A program made the translations under genes and the position numbers. The notes beneath the pieces are model-generated. The model did no database searches, had not been told where the DNA came from, and saw only the letters and a list, made by a program, of their open reading frames with translations. This document shows, in pieces, positions 1-5,406 of a stretch of DNA of 5,406 nucleotides. Numbering within the stretch: position 1 is the stretch's first letter; each line of letters begins with the position of its first letter. Source of the DNA: Thermoanaerobaculia bacterium (GTDB taxonomy: Bacteria > Acidobacteriota > Thermoanaerobaculia > Multivoradales > JAHEKO01); the NCBI GenBank assembly GCA_029287645.1, contig JARFQS010000338.1:1-5406 (forward strand). Reading direction: 5' to 3'.

Positions 1-1
1 G

Positions 2-802
2 CAGCTGCTGCTCTCGCATCCCGAGAAGACTCTGGGTGATGTGATGACCCGATCGGTCATCAAGGTACACACCGACACCGACCAGGAGGACGTTGCACAA
101 CTGGCGGCACGCTACAACCTGTTGGCGATGCCGGTCACCGATGATTCGAACCATCTTGCCGGAATCGTGACCCTCGACGACATCATCGACGTCGTGGAAG
201 AGGAGGCGAACGAGGACTTCTTCAAGATGGTGGGTACCAGCGACGATGAGCTGGTGTACCAGGATCGATCCTTCAAGGTCGCCGGCTTCCGTCTTCCCTG
301 GCTCCTGATCAACATGGCCGGCCTGCTGCTGGCGGGTGCCCTGATCGGCTTCTTCGAGGTGACTTGGAAAGAGGCTGCTCTCCTGGTGACCTTCGTGCCG
401 GTCGTAATGGGGATGGGCGGTAACATCGGCTCCCAGACATCGACGATCGCGGTGCGAGGCCTTGCCACAGGCCGGATCGTGATCGGAGAGTCGGTCCGAC
501 GCTTCCTGTGGCAGCAGTTCAAGGTCGGGACCGTGCTGGCCGTGGTTTGCGCGGCGCTGATCGGCGTTGGCGCGATGATCTGGGGTGCCAGCTCGGCCTA
601 CGGTCTGGTGGTCGGGCTTTCGCTGTTTCTGGTATTGATGCTCGCCTCCGTCAACGGAGCCATGATTCCGATCGTCTTCGAACGTCTGGGAGTGGATCCG
701 GCTGTGGCGGCCGGACCGCTGGTGACCACTTCGAATGACATCACTGGCATCCTCATCTACTTCGGTCTGGCTTCGATGTTCATCGAGATCCTGGTGAGAT
801 AG
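2..802 (+). CDS. mgtE: Magnesium transporter MgtE, 5'-truncated by the window edge
   Basis: This is the C-terminal 266 residues of an MgtE-type Mg2+ channel of the inner membrane, which admits Mg2+ and is gated by Mg2+ binding to its cytoplasmic domains. The frame is open to base 2, so the start lies outside the window; the GTG/ATG codons at 41-46 are internal. The visible part begins at the second CBS domain (about 47-240; GIVTLDDIIDVVEEE near its end). Five hydrophobic segments follow, at about 295-355, 375-470, 515-585, 595-680 and 705-795. Family hallmarks include VPVVMGMGGNIGSQ in the second helix and TTSNDITG in the last. The Asp codon at 737-739 matches the conserved pore aspartate known from Thermus MgtE. 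The N-terminal helical domain and first CBS domain are missing. The gene ends 48 bases before recO on the same strand. Family assignment is firm; ion specificity is inferred from the family. Confidence 0.93.
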   Translation, partial: QLLLSHPEKTLGDVMTRSVIKVHTDTDQEDVAQLAARYNLLAMPVTDDSNHLAGIVTLDDIIDVVEEEANEDFFKMVGTSDDELVYQDRSFKVAGFRLPWLLINMAGLLLAGALIGFFEVTWKEAALLVTFVPVVMGMGGNIGSQTSTIAVRGLATGRIVIGESVRRFLWQQFKVGTVLAVVCAALIGVGAMIWGASSAYGLVVGLSLFLVLMLASVNGAMIPIVFERLGVDPAVAAGPLVTTSNDITGILIYFGLASMFIEILVR

Positions 803-850
803 GGCGAGAGCCACTTCGCGAGATCTGCAACTACCGGTACTCGAAACGAG

Positions 851-1642
851 ATGGAGCTTCGCAGCGCAGAGGCGCTTCTATTGGACGTAGTGGATCTTCA
901 CGACTACGACCGTATCGTCACCTTCTTGACCCGGGAGTGGGGGAAGAAGAGGGGAGTGGCGAAAGGGGCACGTCGGAAACACAGCCGATTCGGGGGCCAG
1001 CTCCAACCCCTCGGCAGGGCTCGGGTCGATTGGATGGAAAAGGACGACCGCGACCTGGTTAGAATCTCGTCCGTCGAGCTCCAGAGGAGCGCGCGTGGTC
1101 TCCAACAGGACCTCGAGGGACTGCTGCTGAGCGCCTATCTCTCCGACCACATTCAGGAATTCGTTCAGGAGAACGAGCCGAGCGATCTCTTCTTTCGACT
1201 CCTGGACTCCACCGTGCAGGCTGTGGTCGCGGGGGTAGATCGCAGCCTGGCAACGCGGTATTTTGAGGCCTGGGTACTCAGGTTGGCGGGGATCTTCCCT
1301 GTCCCGGAGGTCTGCCCTCAGTGTGGCCGGCAGCTCGAAGTCGCAGGCGTTGCGCTGCTGGCCAGTGGCGAATCCATGGTGTGTCGGTCTTGTGGAGGAG
1401 CGGAAGGAGGCGCGAAACAAGTCTCGCCCCAGGCAGTGAGGTTTCTGCGCCAGATCGACAGTGCCAAGCTGGTGGACCTGGATCGCGATCGTCCGGCCTC
1501 ATCGACACTGGACGAGGTAGAGCGGGTATGCACCCTGGTTCGAAGGAGTTTCTTACAGCACGAGCTGAAAAGCTATCGAGTCATTCGTGAGACGATCGCC
1601 GGGCTGCCTGGCGAGCCGAATCCCTCTCCGGACAACCATTGA
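851..1642 (+). CDS. recO: DNA repair protein RecO
   Basis: A 263-residue protein, close to the usual 240-270 for RecO. RecO works in the RecFOR pathway: it binds single-stranded DNA and SSB, anneals strands, and with RecR helps load RecA at gaps. The N-terminal part, about residues 1-80, fits the OB-fold domain; it carries the typical opening (ALLLDVVDLHDYDRIVTFLT) and a basic stretch, GKKRGVAKGARRKHSRFGG at 31-49. The rest is the helical C-terminal domain. It holds a four-cysteine zinc site, CPQC (Cys155, Cys158) and CRSC (Cys178, Cys181), as in zinc-containing RecO proteins. The ATG at 851 puts the N terminus where the family starts, although the upstream Shine-Dalgarno match (acgag) is weak, which may mean modest translation or coupling to mgtE. 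glyQ begins 15 bases after the stop, a linkage seen in many bacteria. Confidence 0.95.
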   Translation: MELRSAEALLLDVVDLHDYDRIVTFLTREWGKKRGVAKGARRKHSRFGGQLQPLGRARVDWMEKDDRDLVRISSVELQRSARGLQQDLEGLLLSAYLSDHIQEFVQENEPSDLFFRLLDSTVQAVVAGVDRSLATRYFEAWVLRLAGIFPVPEVCPQCGRQLEVAGVALLASGESMVCRSCGGAEGGAKQVSPQAVRFLRQIDSAKLVDLDRDRPASSTLDEVERVCTLVRRSFLQHELKSYRVIRETIAGLPGEPNPSPDNH

Positions 1643-1644
1643 GT

Positions 1645-1648
1645 AGGA
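1645..1648 (+). promoter_or_regulatory. Ribosome binding site of glyQ
   Basis: An AGGA core lies just after the recO stop, nine bases before the GTG at 1658. It supports the GTG as the glyQ start. That start also aligns the protein's N terminus with other GlyQ proteins. No ATG lies nearby in the right frame. Confidence 0.6.
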
Positions 1649-1657
1649 ATCGAATAC

Positions 1658-2581
1658 GTGCAGAGCTTTCAAGAGTTGATACTTCGCCTTCAGACCTTCT
1701 GGGCTGAGCGGGGATGCGTGGTGCAGCAGCCCTACGATCTCGAAGTCGGGGCAGGGACCATGCATCCGGACACGTTTCTCAGGGTCCTGGGCCCCGAGCC
1801 ATGGAACGTGGCCTACGTCCAGCCTTCCCGGCGCCCCGCCGATGCCAGATACGGAGAGAACCCGTTTCGGCTTGGAAAGCACTACCAACTCCAGGTCATC
1901 CTGAAGCCGTCACCCAAGGACGTTCAGGCGGTCTACATCGACAGTCTCCGAGCTCTGGGGGTCGATCTCGAGATTCACGACCTGCGTTTCGAGGAAGACA
2001 ATTGGGAAGCCCCTACCCTGGGTGCCTGGGGAGTCGGCTGGCAGGTCATGCTGGACGGGATGGAGATCACCCAGTTCACATACTTCCAGCAGGCAGGTGG
2101 AATCGAGCTGGAGCCCATCAGTGTGGAGATCACCTATGGCCTCGAGCGGATCACCATGTTCCTGGGGCTTTCACGAAGTGTCTACGACGTCGATTGGGTA
2201 CCGAACGGCGTCGACTACGGCCAGGTGCGCCACCAGGACGAGGTGGAATTCTCGAAGTACTACTTCGAAGTCGCCGACGTCGGCTTCCTGAAGGCCCGGT
2301 TCGACGGACACGAGGCGGAAGCCCGGCGCTGTCTGGAGGCCGGCCTGGTTCTGCCCGCCTACGAGTGCGCACTGAAGTGCTCGCACCTCTTCAACGTAAT
2401 GGACGCGCGGGGGGCGGTTTCGGTCACGGAAAGAGTGGCCTTGATCAAGCGCGTGCGCAATTTGGCCGTTGCCTGTGCGCGTCAGTACGTGGTCAGTCGT
2501 GAGGAGCTCGGTTTCCCTCTGTTGGCGAAGAACGAGGAGTCATCTCTCGGTAAGGAGGCGATGGAAGATGTCCGGGACTGA
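1658..2581 (+). CDS. glyQ: Glycyl-tRNA synthetase alpha subunit
   Basis: GlyQ is the catalytic subunit of the alpha2beta2 bacterial glycyl-tRNA synthetase (EC 6.1.1.14), a cytoplasmic class II enzyme that activates glycine with ATP and, with GlyS, charges tRNA-Gly. The protein has 307 residues; E. coli GlyQ has 303. It keeps family blocks throughout: [16 protein letters not shown] (34-49), the class II motif 2 region [16 protein letters not shown] (56-71), [17 protein letters not shown] (112-128), [13 protein letters not shown] (136-148) and the motif 3 region [10 protein letters not shown] (156-165). The C-terminal part has [14 protein letters not shown] (246-259), also standard. Translation starts at GTG. 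The last 14 bases overlap the start of glyS, and the final codons carry the glyS ribosome binding site, so the two subunits are probably made together. Nothing suggests loss of function. Confidence 0.97.
   Translation: MQSFQELILRLQTFWAERGCVVQQPYDLEVGAGTMHPDTFLRVLGPEPWNVAYVQPSRRPADARYGENPFRLGKHYQLQVILKPSPKDVQAVYIDSLRALGVDLEIHDLRFEEDNWEAPTLGAWGVGWQVMLDGMEITQFTYFQQAGGIELEPISVEITYGLERITMFLGLSRSVYDVDWVPNGVDYGQVRHQDEVEFSKYYFEVADVGFLKARFDGHEAEARRCLEAGLVLPAYECALKCSHLFNVMDARGAVSVTERVALIKRVRNLAVACARQYVVSREELGFPLLAKNEESSLGKEAMEDVRD
2552..2558 (+). promoter_or_regulatory. Ribosome binding site of glyS, inside glyQ
   Basis: AAGGAGG is a near-perfect Shine-Dalgarno sequence nine bases before the ATG at 2568. 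It decides the glyS start: the longer frame from GTG 2469 would add 33 residues rich in Arg and Ser that are only an off-frame reading of glyQ. Its place inside the last codons of glyQ points to coupled translation of the two subunits. Confidence 0.88.
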
Positions 2582-4694
2582 ATTCCTCCTCGAAGTCAGA
2601 AGTGAAGAGATTCCGGCCAGAATGCTCGAGCCGGCGATGCGGGAGCTGGCGACGCGCCTGTTCGAAGAGCTGATGGCACTGAATCTCGCGCCGGCCGAGA
2701 TGGAGACCGGTTTCACCCTCCGCCGTCTGATCCTCATGCTCAAGGGTCTGCCCTCTCGAGAGAGCGATCGAGAGGAGGAAATGGTGGGCCCTCCTGTCAG
2801 AGCCGCCTTCGATGCCGAGGGTCGTCCCACTCGGGCTGCCGAAGGTTTCGCCCGGAAATGTGGGGTCGAGGTCGAAGCGCTACGACGCATCGAGACCGAC
2901 AAGGGCGAATATCTGGCCGCGACCCGCAGCATCGTGGGGAGGCCGACAGCCGACGTGTTGGCAGGAATGGTGCCGGGCATCGTCGAGGGTCTCGGCTGGG
3001 CCAAGACGATGCGTTGGGGGATCGGCGAGGGGCCCTGGGTCCGACCGATTCACGGGGTAGTGGCACTGTGCGATGGCGAGGTCGTGCCCATGACCGTCTT
3101 CGATGTGGAGTCCGGTTGTGAGACCTCGGGCCATCCGGTGCTTTCATCACGTACCTTCGCCATTCGGGGTGTCTCCGACTACCGGCGAAAGATGGCCAGG
3201 CGCCAGATCGTCGTGCGCTTCGAGGAGCGTCGTCAGAGACTTCAGGATCAACTCGATGAGGCCGCCGACAACCTCGGAGGTGAGCTGGTGGCCGATGCAG
3301 AGCTACTGAACCGTCTGACGGCCATCTGCGAGATCCCGGGCACGGTCATCGGGAGGTTCGATCCGGCTTTCCTGTCCTTGCCACGGGAGATTCTGATCAC
3401 CAGTCTGCGGGACCACCAGAGCGCCTCCACCTTGGAATCGGAGGGCATGCTGCTCCCGAGCTTCATCACTGTCATGGATCGGCCAGACGACCCGGAGGGT
3501 CGTATCAAGGCAGGCAACGAGTGGGTCGTGGCCGCGCGGCTGGAGGATGCCCGGTTCTTCTTCAACGAAGATCGCAAGACGACCCTCGAGCAGCGCAAGG
3601 AGAAGTTGGATCACGTCACCTTCCACGCCAAGCTGGGCAGCTACGCCGACAAGACTCGACGCACCACAGAGTTGACGAAGGAGATCTGCGAGTCGTTGGA
3701 TTGGCAGGACGTCGTCGAAGATGGAGTGGCGGCCTCGAACCTCCTGAAGGTCGACCTGACCTCGGAGATGGTGAAGGAGTTCACGTCCCTGCAGGGCAAC
3801 GTCGGGGGCCTCTACGCAGAACGGGAGGAGTACCCGGCCCAGGTTTGGCAAGCCATCTACGACCAATACCTCCCAGCCTCGACCGAGGACGCGATACCAC
3901 GGGGCCGGGCCGGTCAGGCCACCGCGCTCGCAGACCGTATCGACACCCTGGTCGGGATGTTCGGGCTGGGCCTGCTGCCGAGCGGCAGTCGAGACCCTTT
4001 TGGTCTGCGACGGGCTGGACAGGGCGTGGTGCGGATCCTGCTGGAAGGGGATCTGTCGCTGGACCTCGATCTGATTGCCGCCAAGAGCGTGCTTCTGTTC
4101 GAGGACCTCATGGATCGTGATGGCCAGGAGATCCTGTCGGATCTCCGTCCTTTCCTGCAGGATCGAGTGAGGCATCTTCTGGGCCTACGGGGCTATGCCT
4201 ACGACACGATCGAGGCCGCGCTGACCGCTGGCAGCTCGAACCTGCCGGACCTGCTCGCCAGGGTCGAAGCTCTTCACAAGGTCCGAGAGGAGTCGGATTT
4301 CTTGTCGGTCGTACTGGCAGCCAAACGTATCGCGAATATCGTCCGCGAGGCTCCACAGGAAGACCTCGAGGAGTCGCGTCTCAAGGAGCCGGCCGAGCGG
4401 GATCTTCATGATGCCGCTGAAGCCTTGCGCAACGAGATCGATCAAGCAGAGAAGCAGGGTGACTACGAGCCAGGGTTGCGGGCCATCGCGAAGCTCTCCG
4501 AGCCGCTCGACAGATTCTTCGTGGAAGTCCTTGTCATGGACGAAGATCTCGAGCTGAGGAGCAACCGCATCGCGCTCCTGCAGGGGATCCAGCGGATGAT
4601 CTCGCGAACGGCACGTCTGACCGAGGTCGTGGTGGACAAGAGCGAGCACCGAGGTCGCGCAGAATCCAAATCGTCCAGTCAGGGCCGCGAGTAG
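2568..4694 (+). CDS. glyS: Glycyl-tRNA synthetase beta subunit
   Basis: GlyS is the tRNA-binding partner of GlyQ in alpha2beta2 glycyl-tRNA synthetase. From the ATG at 2568 it has 708 residues; E. coli GlyS has 689. The opening [16 protein letters not shown] (4-19) is typical. Next come the B3/B4-like N-terminal region (WAKTMRWG near 144, [15 protein letters not shown] at 157-171) and an HD-like domain ([14 protein letters not shown] at 352-365; [17 protein letters not shown] at 394-410). The signature [16 protein letters not shown] (453-468) and [14 protein letters not shown] (471-484) follow. The end is an anticodon-binding-like helical domain with the family's [18 protein letters not shown] (650-667). 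Two departures: the usual HQ(R/K)YF motif reads HQSAS (283-287), and the protein ends in about 20 charged, Ser-rich residues beyond the conserved domain. It overlaps glyQ by 14 bases and ends 38 bases before ppdK. No frame damage is seen. Confidence 0.96.
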   Translation: MSGTEFLLEVRSEEIPARMLEPAMRELATRLFEELMALNLAPAEMETGFTLRRLILMLKGLPSRESDREEEMVGPPVRAAFDAEGRPTRAAEGFARKCGVEVEALRRIETDKGEYLAATRSIVGRPTADVLAGMVPGIVEGLGWAKTMRWGIGEGPWVRPIHGVVALCDGEVVPMTVFDVESGCETSGHPVLSSRTFAIRGVSDYRRKMARRQIVVRFEERRQRLQDQLDEAADNLGGELVADAELLNRLTAICEIPGTVIGRFDPAFLSLPREILITSLRDHQSASTLESEGMLLPSFITVMDRPDDPEGRIKAGNEWVVAARLEDARFFFNEDRKTTLEQRKEKLDHVTFHAKLGSYADKTRRTTELTKEICESLDWQDVVEDGVAASNLLKVDLTSEMVKEFTSLQGNVGGLYAEREEYPAQVWQAIYDQYLPASTEDAIPRGRAGQATALADRIDTLVGMFGLGLLPSGSRDPFGLRRAGQGVVRILLEGDLSLDLDLIAAKSVLLFEDLMDRDGQEILSDLRPFLQDRVRHLLGLRGYAYDTIEAALTAGSSNLPDLLARVEALHKVREESDFLSVVLAAKRIANIVREAPQEDLEESRLKEPAERDLHDAAEALRNEIDQAEKQGDYEPGLRAIAKLSEPLDRFFVEVLVMDEDLELRSNRIALLQGIQRMISRTARLTEVVVDKSEHRGRAESKSSSQGRE

Positions 4695-4720
4695 GGCCCA
4701 TTACTACCGACTACTGAAGC

Positions 4721-4727
4721 GAGAGGG
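4721..4727 (+). promoter_or_regulatory. Ribosome binding site of ppdK
   Basis: GAGAGGG ends five bases before the ATG at 4733, a fair Shine-Dalgarno match at a slightly short spacing. The 38-base gap after glyS holds no clear hairpin terminator or promoter, so ppdK may be read from the same transcript. Confidence 0.6.
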
Positions 4728-4732
4728 AAATC

Positions 4733-5347
4733 ATGAGTGAGAAGTGGATCTATTTCTTTGGCGATGGGAGTGCCGAAGGTAGGGGTGATCAGAAGGAGCT
4801 GCTGGGTGGCAAGGGTGCCGGTCTGGCCGAGATGAGCGGTCTCGGGATCCCTGTGCCACCGGGTTTCACGTTGACGACCGAGGCATGCATCCACTACCAC
4901 GCCAACGACAAGCACTATCCAGATGGGCTCGAGTCCCAGTTCGAAGAGCAGCTGCACCGCCTCGAGGAGCTGCAGGGGAGGCGGTTCGGTGATTCGCAGA
5001 ATCCCCTCCTGCTCTCGGTTCGATCCGGCGGTCCGGTCTCCATGCCCGGCATGATGGACACCGTGCTGAATCTGGGTTTGAACGGGGACATCGTCGAAGC
5101 CCAGATCGCTGCGGGAGTCGATCCCCGGTTCATCCGAGACTGCTACCGGCGCCTCCTGACCATGTACGGCGACGTGGTCCTCGGAGTGCCCCATTCGAGC
5201 TTCGAAGAGGTCCTGGCCCAGGAGCGCGAAGAAGAAGGGGTCGCAACGGACTACGAGATCTCGGCGGAAGGCCTGGCCCGGATTGTCGAAGCTTTCGAGC
5301 AGCTCTCCGGTATCAAGGTCTGTGTAGAAGATCTTCAAAATAGCTGA
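4733..5347 (+). CDS. ppdK: Pyruvate phosphate dikinase, N-terminal part, broken off at codon 205
   Basis: Full-length PPDK (EC 2.7.9.1) interconverts pyruvate, ATP and phosphate with PEP, AMP and pyrophosphate in the cytoplasm. This 204-residue frame is only the first part of the ATP-grasp domain. It shows the family opening WIYFFGDG, KELLGGKGAGLAEM (21-34), IPVPPGFTLTTEAC (39-52) and SVRSGGPVSMPGMMDT (95-110). Lys27 and Arg97 correspond to nucleotide-binding Lys22 and Arg92 of Clostridium symbiosum PPDK. DCYRRLLTMYGDVVLG (about 143-158) is also standard. Family-like sequence runs to about residue 192 (EAFEQL). The expected next block, a FPQDPxEQL-like stretch, is absent; the frame reads SGIKVCVEDLQNS and stops at TGA 5345-5347. 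The rest of the ATP domain, the swivelling His domain and the pyruvate/PEP domain are missing, so this product would not be an active enzyme. Either the gene is interrupted here or the sequence past about 5310 is misjoined. Confidence 0.88.
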   Translation: MSEKWIYFFGDGSAEGRGDQKELLGGKGAGLAEMSGLGIPVPPGFTLTTEACIHYHANDKHYPDGLESQFEEQLHRLEELQGRRFGDSQNPLLLSVRSGGPVSMPGMMDTVLNLGLNGDIVEAQIAAGVDPRFIRDCYRRLLTMYGDVVLGVPHSSFEEVLAQEREEEGVATDYEISAEGLARIVEAFEQLSGIKVCVEDLQNS

Positions 5348-5406
5348 ATTTTCATAACGATGCGGCCCAAGATCTTTGTTTTTGTAAACAATGCCCACAT
5401 GCAACT
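5312..5406. other. AT-rich tail of foreign or misjoined sequence
   Basis: From about 5312 the sequence no longer encodes PPDK. A hand count gives about 37% GC for 5321-5406, against 61% for 5221-5320. The first bases end the ppdK frame at TGA 5345. After it, a short open frame runs from ATG 5360 to the window end (MRPKIFVFVNNAHMQ), without a Shine-Dalgarno sequence. On the other strand a frame is open across the same bases. I recognise neither. The stretch could be the edge of an insertion sequence or other inserted element, or a chimeric join or low-quality end of a metagenome contig. The exact junction cannot be placed better than about 5305-5320. Confidence 0.55.
5327..5376. repeat. Two copies of an AAGATCTT palindrome flanking a small A/T hairpin
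   Basis: The palindrome GAAGATCTTC lies at 5327-5336, and its 8-base core AAGATCTT recurs at 5369-5376. Because the core is self-complementary, the two copies can also pair with each other. Between them AAAAT (5337-5341) and ATTTT (5348-5352) can form a five-pair stem with a six-base loop that holds the ppdK stop codon. The stems are short and A/T-rich, and there is no run of T, so this is not a convincing terminator. It could be part of an element end or chance in AT-rich DNA. Confidence 0.4.

Noticed and set aside
41..46. GTG/ATG codons as the start of a short MgtE-like protein
   Set aside because: The frame stays open upstream to base 2 with MgtE-like sequence (LLLSHPEKTLGDVM), so the codons lie within the second CBS domain and the gene is cut by the window edge.
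803..850. Terminator or promoter between mgtE and recO
   Set aside because: Only a small palindrome (TACCGGTA, 832-839) is present; there is no GC-rich stem with a T run and no recognisable -35/-10 pair.
2469..2567. An upstream GTG start that would lengthen GlyS by 33 residues
   Set aside because: The added residues are an off-frame reading of conserved glyQ and resemble no GlyS N terminus, while ATG 2568 has AAGGAGG at ideal spacing and starts the family's conserved opening.
3303..4175. Antisense frame of 290 codons opposite glyS
   Set aside because: It is a mirror of conserved glyS coding sequence with no family features or ribosome binding site of its own that I can see.
5312..5345. Group II intron or intein boundary within ppdK
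   Set aside because: No GTGCG/GTGTG-type intron start is seen at the point where similarity ends (the nearest is GTGTA), and an intein would keep the frame open well beyond the 12 codons present. The visible stretch is too short to exclude an intron with an unusual edge.
4679..5404. Long antisense frame of 241 codons opposite ppdK
   Set aside because: It lies opposite a clearly conserved gene for most of its length and shows no recognisable domain; long antisense frames are expected in GC-rich DNA. Only its first ~30 codons, in the AT-rich tail, are kept as a lead.
1..5406. A previously undescribed system
   Set aside because: All clear coding regions are well-known housekeeping genes in a plausible conserved order. 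The only unexplained DNA is about 90 bases at the right edge, too little to support a new system.

Overview
The window is a short, dense stretch of bacterial chromosome with every gene on the + strand. It reads as ordinary core genome for nearly all its length. Base composition is GC-rich: a hand count of 5221-5320 gives 61%. The order is a Mg2+ channel (mgtE, 5' end missing), the recombination mediator recO, the two subunits of tetrameric glycyl-tRNA synthetase (glyQ, glyS), and the start of pyruvate phosphate dikinase (ppdK). A separate alpha2beta2 GlyRS and a recO-glyQ-glyS linkage are typical of many bacteria. Having ppdK directly after glyS resembles Desulfuromonadota (Geobacter-like) and possibly Acidobacteriota. 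I cannot fix the phylum from sequence alone.

Layout: 2-802 is the C-terminal part of MgtE (second CBS domain and five membrane helices). A 48-base gap leads to recO (851-1642). glyQ follows 15 bases later from a GTG start (1658-2581). glyS starts inside the end of glyQ (2568-4694), behind a strong Shine-Dalgarno sequence lying within the glyQ coding region. A 38-base gap leads to ppdK (4733). No gap reaches 300 bases, and I see no convincing terminator or promoter between the genes, so one transcript for recO-glyQ-glyS, perhaps with mgtE and ppdK, is likely. I found no tRNA, rRNA, CRISPR array or complete mobile element.

The one real anomaly is at the right edge. ppdK is colinear with its family for about 190 residues, then loses similarity and stops at codon 205, where the family normally runs to roughly 870-900 residues. 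The last ~86 bases fall to about 37% GC and carry two copies of a small palindrome. The best explanations are the edge of an inserted element or a false join at a contig end. The available sequence cannot separate them.

Functionally the cluster is housekeeping: Mg2+ uptake, RecFOR recombination repair, glycine charging of tRNA, and pyruvate/PEP interconversion. Proximity here probably reflects an inherited operon rather than a single pathway. I found no evidence of a previously undescribed system.
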